Assembly: GCA_020226215.1 (NCBI GenBank)
Contig: CM035236.1
Location: 57,411,057-57,475,056, forward strand
DNA: 64,000 nt
Origin: Sindora glabra
Lineage: Eukaryota; Streptophyta; Magnoliopsida; Fabales; Fabaceae
Reading direction: 5' to 3'
Shown: piece by piece, positions 47,490 to 58,224 of the stretch
Layout of the letters: every line of letters starts with the position of its first letter
Numbering within the stretch: position 1 is the stretch's first letter
The notes under the pieces: generated by a model
What the model was told of the DNA's origin: nothing
Databases searched by the model: none
What the model saw: only the letters and a program-made list of their open reading frames with translations
Made by a program: the position numbers and the translations under genes

Positions 47490-48370
47490 TTAAATGATTA
47501 AAGACCAATACTTATTTTGCATATTTCTGTCATAGACATAAATGGTAAGCACATCAAATAACTTCTCACTATGATTGGTCCTCAAGAAGGACAAAATGAC
47601 TGGGTTAAACTTCCTAGATTGGTATAGAAATCTGAGGATAGTCCTCAAACATGAGTAAAAGTTGTATATCCTTGAGGGACCCATTTCTCAACCACCTAAA
47701 GTTAATGCACCTTGTAATAGAGAGACACTTATAGGAAGCATCATAATGACATATTAGACATCAGTTGTCTCATATTGGTTGTGATGGACTTTAAGCTTTA
47801 GAAGTAACATGAGAGCATGGAAGCTTATGACACAATTAAGCACCTAAAGAAACCTTATCGAGGGCAAGCTCAACATGAAAGGTTTGATAGCTCTAAAGCA
47901 TTATTTCAACACAAACTAGTAGAAGGAAACCTTGTCGGGTCTCATGTACTCAAAATGATTGGTTATATTAAGAATCTTGAGTAGTTAGGATTTCCACTAG
48001 GCCAAGAGTTAGCTGCTGATGTAATTCTACAATTGTTACTAAAGAACTATAGTAAATTTGTCATGAATTACAACATGAACAAAATTAACAAAATAATGCA
48101 AGAATTGTTAAGCACATTGAGAACTACTAAACAAAATTTGCAAAAGGCAAAGCCTAATACCATAATAATGGTACAAAATAATAAAGGCAAAGGCAAGGGG
48201 CAAGAATAAGAAGGATTCTAAATCCAACGGCAAGCCCAAGCCTAACTCCTCTACATTGAAACCTAAGAGTGGTGTGGTTAAGAAGGAAAAATGCTTCCAT
48301 TATAGTGAAACCAAACATTGGAAGAGGAATTGCAAGTTCTACCTAGAGGATCTAAAACTAAAGAAGAGAT
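47490..48370 (+). pseudogene. gag relic of the copia element, with zinc knuckle
   Basis: Frames on the plus strand give KMIGYIKNLE, a stop, then LGFPLGQELAADVILQLLL and MNKINKIMQELLSTLRTTKQ. These match the conserved copia gag (UBN2-type) pattern K.I.YI..LE.LG...G.EL..D.IL.SLP. A basic linker rich in KGKGK leads to a zinc knuckle at 48292-48333 reading CFHYSETKHWKRNC. This is the CX2CX4HX4C motif with the second Cys replaced by Tyr and the usual Gly by Lys. The N-terminal part (47490-47800) is more decayed, with stops. Gag would form the virus-like particle. After the knuckle the frame runs to about 48411 and is then cut by inserted DNA. The minus frame at 47490-47684 is a shadow. Confidence 0.88.
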
Positions 48371-48412
48371 GTAAGATTTATACTTCAATTTTTTTGTTAT
48401 AGAAGCAATGTT

Positions 48413-49215
48413 TTCAAACCTGAACTAGCTTGGCTAATTTAACCAATTGAACTGGCATTTGGGTGAGAAAATTGTCTACAAGGACCCTTAAACTTGAACT
48501 GGGCAAAAACCCAAGTTAAGCTAGCCAAACCTACTAAAAAGCTGATTGAACTGCTAACCCAATTGACTTAATGGCCTAATTTGTTTTGTTTTTTTATTTT
48601 CTTTTATCTATTTCAAAAGCTTAATGAAAAAAACACTACCAAAATTTAAGGATTTATTATATGTTTAAAGGGCAAAATGAATGAAATTTCTTAAGTTATA
48701 TTAATTATTATATTATTTAAAGTACTTTATGGATATTAGTATTATTTGAAATGATCTTTTAGTGAGTAATTATGAAATATTTCAATATATAACTACCTTT
48801 TAAACTATCTTATTCAGTTTATGTTTTTCATCTATTTATTACAATATGGATTGCTATTATATTTACTTTATGTTAAAGTATATATCAGAAGTAATATTCT
48901 ACTAGTATAATTAAACCCACTAAAATATAAATTTCTATTAAATGATAGCCTTAAAATTAGAATACAAGATATTATGCTTTAGTTATCTTGGAAATTTTTT
49001 TATATTAATTTCCTTGTCAATTATTACTTCTACTATTACATTAATCATAATTATAGTAAGATCACTGTTGTTTTAAAAATACAATAATAAATTTGTACTA
49101 AATAAATAAATAAATAAATTTATATATATATAATATATAATTTGTTATATATAAAAATACAATAGTTAATTTAACCACCTAGTTTAATCGATTGAACTGA
49201 TATGATCTTGACTTG
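48413..49215. mobile_element. Probable MITE inserted in the copia element
   Basis: It begins TTTTCAAACCTGAACTAGC followed by 'taaccaattgaactgg', and its right side has 'gtttaatcgattgaactgat' and 'gatcttgacttg'. This matches the style of plant MITEs that start TTTTCAAAC with GGTTCAAC/GATCGA segments (compare 23876). The interior is AT-rich with a TAAA/TA microsatellite at about 49100-49135. The right terminus and target duplication are not clear. Confidence 0.45.
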
Positions 49216-50825
49216 TTCACCTTGTTATATCAACGATTAGTTAATTTGCATATCATAATACACTAAAATTAGATTAATGCTAGTTTGCAAAAAATAATGC
49301 AATACAATAAGATAAACCAAGTCGTACCCCTATGATTCCTTGAATTATCTTCTCTAAATTAACTCACTAATAATTTTTACATAATTGTTTAACTTACACT
49401 AGAAATAAAAGAAAGAAGAGAAATAGATAAAACAAATGCAATATGAATGCAAATAGTAATATAGAATGTAGTATGCAAAATTATGTAGAACACAGAATTA
49501 GGGATTTTATTATTCAAAATTGAAATAAACATATTAAATAAAGCAAAACACAAAATAAACAACAAGGAAGAAATTAATGTAATGAAATAGTTAATTCAAG
49601 GAATTAAGAACTTTAGTTTGGATTAATCATGGATGAATTGATATTTGACTTTTCTAATTAACTTTTCAACCTTAAATTACCTAGAACCTATGCAATAATT
49701 TATGAATCCTATGCTAGATAACCATCTCGGATTTAATCAATTAAGATTAGTTGAAATAATTCCTAAACTAGATTGAAATTGATTTAAAGATAAAATTTAG
49801 TTGAATTAAAAAATTAAATTAAAAATCTCCAAATTAATCCCTTAACCTGTTATCTTTATGTGTAAAAGTATGATTAACTAACCATAATTCAACATCAAAA
49901 TAGAAAAATACCATAAATCACAAGAAAGAATACTAATTATATCAAATCAACATATAATACATGTAATTTCAAGAAATTAACACAAGTAATTAGGGAAAAA
50001 AGTAAATTAATTAAAAAAAGTCAACATTATAAGTCATAATCTCATAATCTAGAAGAAAAGAGCTTCAAACTCCTTGAACCAACTCTGAATTTAGCCCTCG
50101 ATGGCTAAAGAACACAAGGTAAAAGAAAAGAAAGAAAATTGTATTACTGAATTCTATTTATAGTGCAAAAGTCTCAAGTCTAATTTCTAATTTGTATTCT
50201 TGCCTTTATACCTAACTTAACTACCCTAAAACTTTATTAAGCCTAAATTCTATATCTCTTAGGATTATAAGAATTAGGCTTCCTAATTTTCAAAAACCTA
50301 GAACCTAATTTTACAAAGCAATTGAATTTCAATTATAATGAATTCCCATAAGTCTAAATTTCACTTAATATAAGAACACTAAAATAATGTAATTTAGGCA
50401 AACTATAAATACAAAATTTGTAGAGATAAATCTTATGAAGATTTTGGCACTAGGTTCATGTTAATCAAACCTCTGTAACTCTAGATATGGCCTAAAAATT
50501 GAAGCTAGCTCAGCTAGGATAAACATAAGGGTTCAAATTCTCAGTTAAATAAGGGCTTGAAGGAGTTTGAACTAGGCTTTGACCAAAATACCAAAGTTGT
50601 AGATCTTTCTTTAAACTTTCCAATAGTATAAAGGTCACACCAATTTGATATCTAGAGCCTAGGATATAGTTAAAAAATAGAAATATTGTTAAAATTCAAT
50701 ATTAATGAAATAAATTCACAACATTGTAAAACCAATCCCAAATCATAAAACAAAGCTATAAAATTAAGTATGTAAAAAACACTAAGAGACATGAAATAGG
50801 AGGAAGTAATATGGTAAATATTTTT
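49216..50825 (-). mobile_element. Dispersed repeat block A, copy 2, with upstream LTR-like part
   Basis: From about 50160 to 50825 it is the counterpart of 1-655. Before that, on the minus strand, the sequence shows TATAAATAGAATTC at about 50150-50165, a leader, and a stretch containing 'tagccatcgagggctaaa' near 50095-50110, a style I recall from plant Ty3-type LTRs. The right edge reads CCCATCA just before copia coding sequence resumes (about 50830), compatible with an LTR end, but a matching duplication was not found. The block and the MITE together replace the copia region between the gag zinc knuckle and the integrase zinc-binding part, so the protease segment is absent. Confidence 0.6.
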
Positions 50826-50829
50826 CCCA

Positions 50830-53327
50830 TCACTAGTTCGGGTTTGAGAACATTATATAGAAGTTAATAAATGCCAATCTATAATATAAATACTAAATAG
50901 TTCAAATCTAATGATTTGAACCCAATCTATCTCTGGCACAATTACTTGGGCCATATAAACGAGAAGCACATATCTAAGCTCCATAAAGATGAATTTTTTT
51001 GCTCATTTGATTTTGAATTATATGAGGTGTGTGAATCTTGTTCATTAAGAAAAATAACTAAAGCTCTATTCACTGGACATAGTGAAAAGATTAATGATCT
51101 ATAAGGCTTTATACATATTGATATATAAAAACTTATTAGTTCACTTGTTGTAAGTGATTTTTAGTACTTCATCACATTTACTAATGATTTCAATAGACAT
51201 GAATACATGTATCTCATGAAATACAAATCAAAATCCTTTCAAAAGTTTAAAAAATTCAAGAATGAAGTATAAAACTAACTTGCCAAAGGTATAAAAAATA
51301 CTCTGATCAAATTAAGGTGGAAAATATTTAAGCCAAGAGTTTGATAATTATCTAAAAGAGTGTGTTATAATATCAAAACTCAATCCACCTAGAATGACAT
51401 AATGAAATAGTGTTTCAAAGAGGAAGAATCACACTCTATTAGATATAACATGGTTTATGATGAGTCATGTAGATCTTCCAATTTCTTTTTGGGGGAATTC
51501 TCTAGAAACAATTGCTTTTACACTTAATAATATTCCCTTTAAAATATTTGAAAAGAATCTATATAAGATATAGACCCAAAAATGTCCTAATATATCTTTT
51601 ATAAAGGTTTAGGGTTGTGAGGCTTACATGAAATGTTAGGTCTCTAATAAGCTTAGGCCTAAATTTGATAAATGTCATTTTGTAAGGTATCCCATGGAAA
51701 CCAAAAGGTATTATTTCTATAATCCTATTGAGGACAAATTGTTTATTGTTTGAATTGGTGTTTTTCTAGAAAGAGAGTTTGTTTCTAAGAAAAATAGTAG
51801 GAGAAAAATAAAACTCAAGGAAATTTGAGACTTACAAAATAACATTGAATCTGTGTTCAAATAACATAAGGCCTGGATAGATTTGTTAGCACACGTCATG
51901 AGCCTGAGAGATATGGATTTCTTGCTATTCAATATAGCAATGTATTACTCATGGATTAATATGATTCTATAACCTACCAAGAAGTTATTAATGGGTTGAA
52001 CTCTGAGAAATAGCTTAAAGTTGTAAGATCTTAGATGGAATCCATGTATACCAATCAAGTATGGACTTTGGTTGATCCACCTGAAGGGGTAAAATTCAAT
52101 GGGTGCAAGTGGGGTTTCAAGAACAAAATTAACATGGATGGTAACATACAAACCTTCAAAGGGTGATTAGTTATTAAAGGTTTTAGATAAATTCATGGTA
52201 TAGGTTGTGATGAGACCTATTCCTTAGTTATCATGCTAAAGTCCATGCAAATCTTGCTTGTTATTGTAGCATTTATGATTATAAAATCTAGCCGATAGAT
52301 GTTAAAACTGCTTTCCTTAATGGGAGGCTTTTTAAGAATATGTACATGACACGACTTGAGGTTTTTGTTACTCTAAAAAAAACTAGAAAGTTTTGTAAGT
52401 TATAAAGATCCATTTATAAGTTAAAGCAAACTTCTCAAAGTTGGAATCTTTGTTTCAATGATGCTATCAAAAAGTCTATTTTCCTAAAAAAACAAAGATG
52501 AATCTTGTGCTTACAAGAGAGTTTGTGGGAGCACAATTATTTTTTTATATTGTATATGGATGTCATATTACTTTTTTGAAATGATATCCCTACACTATAG
52601 GTTGTAAAAACTTTGTTAGGGAATTGTTTCTTAATAAAAGACTTAGGCAAGTTGCCATATATACTAGGTATTGTGATTTATAAAGATAAATTAAGAAAAT
52701 GACTTAGCCTAAGTTAGAGTACATATATCAATAAAGTGCTGAAACAATTTAATATGCAAGAGTTCAAAAAAGGATTCTTACTCATGTCATGTAGTATAAC
52801 TTTATCCAAAGCTTAGTGTCCTACAACATAAAATAAGAAGGAATGCATGAATAAGATTCCATATGCATTAGCAATTGGATCTATCTTATATGTCATGCTA
52901 TATACTAGTTTGGATGTCTTGTATGCCTTGAGCATGACAAGCAGGTTCTAGTCAAATCTTAGTAAGAGTCATTGGATTATTGTCAAGAATATCCTTATGT
53001 ACTTGAGAAGAACTAAGGAATCCTTCTTAATATATGGAGGTAAGGAGGAATTAATTGTACAGGGTGACATTGATGCAAGCTTCCAGTCTAATAAGGACAA
53101 TTCCAAAATATAGTTAGGTTATGTGTTTTGCTTAAATGGTAATACTATAAGCTAAAAGAGTTAAAAGCTTGAAACTGTGGACAATTCTACCATAGGGATT
53201 GAGTATAATGCTACCTTTGATATACCAAAAAAGGCTATTTGGATTAAAAAGTTTATTACTAAACTTAGCAGAATTCCTAACATTTCAAACTAGTAGACTT
53301 ATATTATGACAGCAATTGGGTCATTGA
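50830..53327 (+). pseudogene. pol relic of the copia element: INT, RT, truncated RNase H
   Basis: Domains in order: the integrase zinc-binding part (50916-51104: YLWHNYLGHI, CESCSLRKITKA); the integrase core in broken frames (YFITFTNDF near 51165-51195, YLSQEFDNYLKE near 51330-51360); its C-terminal part (FDKCHFVRYPMETKRYYFYN near 51665-51720); RT (YDETYSLVIMLKS-type segment at 52210, KTAFLNGR-type at 52300, and LYMDVILL near 52550 where YVDD is expected); then RH (DASFQSNKDNSK near 53070-53105 and DLYYDSN near 53298). Pol would process and integrate the element cDNA. Stops, frameshifts and the lost YVDD box show it is dead. The domain pattern, including DASFQ..KD(D/N)SKS-type RNase H and the long LTR, suggests the Angela lineage (inference). 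It stops at the LTR starting at 53328. Confidence 0.88.
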
Positions 53328-54600
53328 TGTAATATCCTAAGTTAAAATCTAAAATTTTACAAATTTTAATGCTTTTGAGAATTTATCTTATTTATTTAGC
53401 TAATATTTGATTTTAAATTTCTTTTCTTTCTAAATGTTTTGAAATATTAAAAATGATGTGATGGTAATATTAAGAAAAATATATTTATTTATCATATATA
53501 TATGGCCATTATTAATTTAAGATTAATTTAAAATAATTTTTTAAGAAATTTTTTATAAGTTGAAAATATTTTGGTAATTATGGATGCAATGATTTATGAA
53601 ATAATTCATTTATATCTTATCAAACTATTTTTAGGATTTGTTGAAAATTGAAATGATTATTTGAGGATTTTCAAATTTATCAAGTAATTACAAATCCACG
53701 AATGTGTGTGTGTGTGTTTTGAAGGAAAATTAAAAATAATAGAGTTAAAATTTTAAATGAAAACATTTATAAAAATAAATTACTAAATAAATCAATGGCT
53801 ATGATTTTTTGTAATAAGAATGAAGGGTCAAGATTTGAGTAGAATGTGAGCTTCCGGTACACTGCAATACACAAAAACAAAACCCACAGTTTATATTTTT
53901 TAGGATTTTTCTCTCTCATTTTTTCTTTAGGAAGTCAATTTCTGGCTCTTCTTAGAATTCCGTCGCTCTTTCTCTCGATTTTCCAGCTTTCTTTCCACCA
54001 ACTTTCCTTTTATTTTATTCTTTGGCTATTTCTTGCAGCTGAATTGTTCTCTCTTTATTTTTATTTTCCTTCGCCGACTTCCCCTTATCTTTTTCTCCCC
54101 TTTCTTTCACGGCTCCCTCTCTATCTTCTGCTCGTCTTGCTTCTCCTCTTTTCTGCTACTGCTGATTCCGACTCCAGTAATGCTGTCTCTTGCTACCATG
54201 TTCTTCAAGCTGGATTCACGTGAAGGAGCGTTAGTTGGAAGGACTCGCAAGAGAGCATGACAACACAGTACAGAAGTAGCTTAGCTTTGTCTCTTCCGGC
54301 GACCTCTTTCTCTCCTCTGGTCCAGAACTCGGCGCCGTCACACGCTGATGTTCTCCCTCCACCCACGGCCAATTATCGCCGTTGGTGATGCGAAAAAACC
54401 ACTCAATTCAGCACCAGGGTAGCAGCAAAAAAGTTGCATTTCTCCTTCAATTCCGCTAGCACTCCAATGTGATTTTACTACCGGCGAGCTCTTGCCATGC
54501 AGTACAAATGTATGTGACGATATTTACATCATAAAATTTAAATATTTTTGCTGTCGTGAGTTTAAATCAGAAAATCTATTTTTAAGATATTTGAGATATA
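53328..54600 (+). mobile_element. Gypsy-type LTR, family T copy 2, CpG-rich
   Basis: It starts TGTAATATCCTAAGTTAA exactly where the copia RNase H frame breaks. It aligns with 10407 and with the solo LTR at 19902-20771, including the leader-like 'cactgcaatacaca' at about 53859-53875 and the CT-rich run after it. Its part at 53850-54500 is the most GC- and CpG-rich DNA in the window (ccggcg, tcggcgccg, tatcgccg). The 3' end is uncertain; similarity to copy 1 continues to about 54600. A (GT) run is at 53702-53717. The 125-codon frame at 53846-54223 is a Phe/Leu/Ser-rich translation of the CT-rich leader and is not credible as a gene. Confidence 0.7.
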
Positions 54601-55249
54601 TAAACCAAATGAGGAGAATTCATTGATGTCTGTATGGTTATCACAGTATTTAATGTGTTTGTTGTTTATTTGAAATATTCTCTATACGATTTTGTTCATG
54701 ATATGAGTTCAAAACTTAAAGGATTTGTAAGATTGAAGCTAAGGGCCTAACATTGAGTTGCTTTTACATTGAAATCAATGTTAAAACAATTGTAGTTACA
54801 CATGTTTTCCTTAGTTCTAGATAATGAAATCCAGTTAGTAAAATGATAATTTATGTGTGTGGTAAGCATCAATTTCAACAAGCAAATTACTCTATATAGT
54901 TAACTTGGTACTTGCCATTTTTATCTAATATTCTAACAATATATTATATAAAATATTAAAGACTATTGATCAGGATGTATGTGAGATATCATATTTTAAT
55001 ATTTTGAAAAAAGTGTTCATAATTCAAGAAAATGCTAATTATGTGAAATGTAAATTATTTTCTTATATTAGAGCTAAAGATAATATTAAATAAGAGTATA
55101 GATGATTTAGTCTTCTAAGATAATTAAATCTTAGTAATCCTTCTAGTGTGAATATAATTCAGAAATCTTGATAAAATGACATATTCCATTACCATGAGTT
55201 AGCATTATAAAATATAAGAAAATGATGATTTAGAATATTGGTATATTAT
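54601..55249. other. Unassigned AT-rich sequence between two opposed retroelements
   Basis: Lies between the plus-strand LTR and the minus-strand ORF relic. It may contain the end of the former or the 3' part of the latter, but I cannot assign it. Confidence 0.4.
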
Positions 55250-56006
55250 GATATGAATTGAAATTTAGTTAACTCAGGAGGGAAATACAAAATGTTTGTT
55301 TATCCACAAAGTAGGTCAATTTATCTCTTTATCATTCCTAATAATTCACATTAAAAAGAACTATTGATCATTTACATGAGTAAAATTCCCTCCATTTGGA
55401 AGAAAAATATTTACAATTGTGAAATGTAACATTTGATCCTCTAAAAGAAAGATTTTGTTTATAGCCAGTTCTTTTGATAAGTAGCATTACTTTCTAGGAA
55501 GAAATAATTCCTGACATCATCTTTAGTGTAATCATTGAATGACTCAAGCTTATTACACGTAAGATGGGGATCTAACTTGAACAATTCATGCAGTGTTTGA
55601 TCAATGATTGTTACCCTTTTATCTTTAACTTTAGCAATTAGAATTGCATCCTTTCCTAAACCCTTTTCCTATATAGTAGTATAGAACAATGTTATTGGCC
55701 TTTCAAACATTTTCTCAATCTTGAAGCATTCAAATTATAGTGAATTTTGCTATTTAAGCACATTGAAGATATCAAAATTTTCATCCTTGATAAAATCTTT
55801 ATCCTTATAAACAATTGGAGTAATAGGGTAGTTCATAACTATTTCATATTTCTTAACTTTAATAGAATTAAGAAACTTACTTTTAGGTATTAGCTTATTT
55901 TGAGTTAGAAGTTGAAAATCTTGAGTGTTGGACGTTTTGCCATGCTCATGATGCTTTTTGGTCCTTTTTTTAACTCTTTATTTACCACTATCCTAGTTCA
56001 GGCCAT
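55250..56006 (-). pseudogene. Extra ORF relic downstream of SIRE-like pol (putative plant transposon protein)
   Basis: A minus ATG at 56006-56004 opens a frame with one early stop, then TRIVVNKELKKGPKSIMSMA. Further segments read FKIEKMFERPITLFYTTI, GLGKDAILIAKVKDKRVTII, DQTLHELFKLDPHLTCNKLE and YTKDDVRNYFFLES. A final part at 55250-55480 has LLEDQMLHFTIVNIFLPNGGNF. The arrangement (FY..L..., V.G..I.L....L...L.L, then RMLHHII..IFIPR.G-like) is that of the 'putative plant transposon protein' domain, often seen with SIRE-type copia and large gypsy elements. It lies about 1 kb downstream of the RNase H on the same strand, the position of the extra ORF in SIRE/Maximus elements. Function is unknown. 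Several stops and one frame change make it a pseudogene. Confidence 0.65.
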
Positions 56007-56128
56007 CTTTCTCACTAAAGATGAAGCATTAATGTTTAAAGGGAATAAAAGATTAGAAAAAAATGAAGAAACTGAAAAAATTGAGATTTTAGGGTTTATG
56101 ATAGTTAAGGAAAAAATTATAGGATTCT

Positions 56129-56427
56129 AGGATTTTTTTAAAGGATTTGATGGATTGGAATAATTAAAGATAAAAAGAAAGAAGTATAATGGTGTTTAAT
56201 TGGTGGAAGGTTGAAGTACTTGGAGAAAAAAGTGATGATTTTGGTGGATTTTTGTGAAAAGGGTTTTCAACATTTTTCAAGGGGATTTGATTTTAGGATT
56301 TTTCTAAGGGATTTAATGGATTGAAATGGTTAAAGATGAAGAGAAAAAAGTATAATGGTGTTTAATTGGTGAAGGTTGAAGTATCTGGACAAAAAGTGAT
56401 AATTTTGGTGGATTTTTGTGAAAATGG
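56129..56427. repeat. Tandem duplication, period 166 bp
   Basis: Unit 1 (56129-56264 plus spacer) and unit 2 (56295-56427) share 'gtataatggtgtttaattgg', 'tggattttttgtgaaaa'-like and 'aaggttgaagta' segments with few changes. It lies just upstream of the minus-strand ORF relic start, in what would be its leader. Confidence 0.85.
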
Positions 56428-57015
56428 TTCATAGAGGAAAAGGGTTTGTGGCTTAGGTTAGTTTGAAAATGCAAATATGACAATGACAATAGCTTATGTA
56501 CTTGAGTCTATAGGTGAATATCATATACAAATATAAAGAGGTAGATAATAGATTAATGGGCTACATTCGTGTACCATAAGCAAATATAAATTAGCAGAAA
56601 ACAATTCAAAATTGAATAGAAAAAATATTTATTCGAATGTGGAGTAAACTTCACTATATAATTGAATACATTGTGCATTAGGATAGTCGAATATACTAAG
56701 CAAATATTCCCTTCCAGAGAGGAAATCCAACATTGATATGCAAATATCCTATCCGAATATCATCCTTCACTAGCCAAGATCAAACACAACCATTTAACAC
56801 TATGCAATCCTTTTCTCTTATCATGTTATGTTAAAAAATTTTAACATCATTTCTCCTTTAATTATTTGAAAAACCTACAAAATAAACTTTCAAGATACAT
56901 CCAATGCTATAGTTAATAATGATGATCAAATTGAAATTAATTGAATTTAAACGATAAAAATATATATATAATTACAATTAAACTACATTGTATTAGATAT
57001 TATGCTTAAAGAAGT
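56428..57015 (-). other. Non-coding spacer between pol and the downstream ORF relic
   Basis: AT-rich sequence with recurring 'cgaatat(t)' words (56635-56760), which I recall from SIRE-type elements at this position. No frame is supported. Confidence 0.4.
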
Positions 57016-57749
57016 TTAAATTTCTAATTCTATTTGAATGAAGGAAACTCTTTCCTTATTAAGGTTATGTGAAAATGTCAGCCAATAGAAAGTTTGTTTC
57101 CATAAAATTAAGCATAATATCCCATTTTTAAACATGATCCTTAATAAAATGATGTCTAATTTCCATATACTTAGTCCTAGAATGTATAATAAGGTTTTTA
57201 ATAAGATTAATGGCACTTATATTACCACATTTAATAGGAATATGATAAAATTTTGGTCTAAAGTTAGATAATTATTACTTCATCTAATGGAAGCAATAAC
57301 TACCAGTAGCTATATATTTTTCTTCTACAGTAGACAAAGGCACATTGTTTTACTTTTCACTATGCCATTAAACTAGTGGTAAACCAAGAAATTGACAAGT
57401 TCTACTAGTACTCACCTTTTCTAATTTGCTTCTTGTAAAATTAGCATTAGAATAACCTGCTAAGGAATAATCATTTTCTTTGGGATACCATAACCTAAAG
57501 TAAAGTGTGCCCACAAGGTATCTTAATGTATGTTGTACTGCAATCAAATGAGATTCTCTTGGATTTTCTTGAAACTTTGCACACATGCACACATTTAACA
57601 TGATATTGGGTTTGCTAGTAATAAGATAAAGTAAGGAACCTATTATGCACCTATACATTGTAATATCAACTTTTTTACCTCCTTCATCTAAGTTTATCTT
57701 TGTTGAAGTGCTCATAAAAGTAAGTAATGGCTTAGTGTTTTCCATGTCA
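57016..57749 (-). pseudogene. RNase H region of the SIRE-like copia element
   Basis: The minus frame at 57745-57368 has MYRCIIGSLLYLITSKPNIM (family: MYR..IGSLLYLT..RPDI), LRYLVGTLYFRLWYP and GYSNANFTRSKLEKVSTSRT. In functional copies the last reads GYSDADFAG...KSTSG, so both acidic residues of the first catalytic pair are Asn and the Gly is lost. A later part in another frame reads CGNISAINLIKN (family CDNTSAI, catalytic Asp to Gly) and HSRTKYMEIRHHFI at about 57130-57230. The domain would degrade the RNA strand of the RNA-DNA hybrid. The 66-codon frame at 57016-57216 is an out-of-frame piece of the same domain. Confidence 0.88.
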
Positions 57750-58224
57750 AACTACTTTAAAAGCTCCCTTGTGTAGTTGGCTTGATTGAGAAAAATCCCT
57801 TCTTTTGACTATTTAATTTAAAGTCCAAGGAAGATACTAAGCTCTGCCATTATTGACATCTCAAACTCCTTCCTAATGTTCTCAAACTCCTTGTAAAAAA
57901 AATTTGTGGCACCAAAGATAATGTCATCCATATATACTTGCACTAAGAAAATGTCATTTCCTTTATGCTTAATAAAAAGAATTGTATTAACTTTTCCTTT
58001 TGAAAATTTTTTTCTTAAAAGGAATTTCCTTAGTCTCTCATATGATACTTTAAAAGCTTGTTTGAGACCATACAAAACCTTTTTTAGCTTATAGATATGA
58101 TTAGGAAAGAAGTAACTTTTAAAACTTAGAGGTTGTTTAATGTGCACTTCTTCCATAATATATTTGTTTAAGAAGGCACTTTTAACATCCATTTGACAAA
58201 GCACAAAATCTTCCATGAAAGTGT
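57750..58224 (-). pseudogene. Reverse transcriptase, C-terminal part, of the SIRE-like copia element
   Basis: The minus frame reads FVLCQMDVKSAFLNKYIMEE, KLKKVLYGLKQAFKVSYERL, NTILFIKHKGNDIFLVQVYM and DDIIFGATN, ending MSIMAELSIFLGL. The polymerase box is YMDD (57923-57934) and QMDVKSAFLN carries the first catalytic Asp, so these motifs are preserved, although flanking frames are broken. The upstream half of RT continues at 59980, beyond an inserted solo LTR. With the LTR and one target duplication set aside, the frame joins without gap or overlap. The ORF's apparent first 25 residues (to 58306) are LTR sequence, not RT. Confidence 0.92.

Noticed and set aside
47490..47684. 64-codon minus-strand frame
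   Set aside because: Antisense to the copia gag region, whose plus-strand translation matches the expected gag order.
10407..53327. LTRs at 10407 and 53328 as the two ends of one 43-kb element
   Set aside because: Both are plus-oriented and homologous, but the interval holds many unrelated insertions. Copy 2 interrupts a different retroelement, and divergence and CpG decay differ greatly between them.
53846..54223. 125-codon plus-strand frame, possible small membrane protein gene
   Set aside because: It is a Phe/Leu/Ser-rich translation of the CT-rich leader of an LTR that aligns with other LTR copies. A second overlapping frame exists and there is no family resemblance.
54621..54630. 'tcattgatgt' repeated at 53321 and 54621 as a target duplication of the LTR at 53328
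   Set aside because: The sequence before the second copy does not end in CA as an LTR should, and the matching word overlaps the LTR start, so coincidence in AT-rich DNA is likely.
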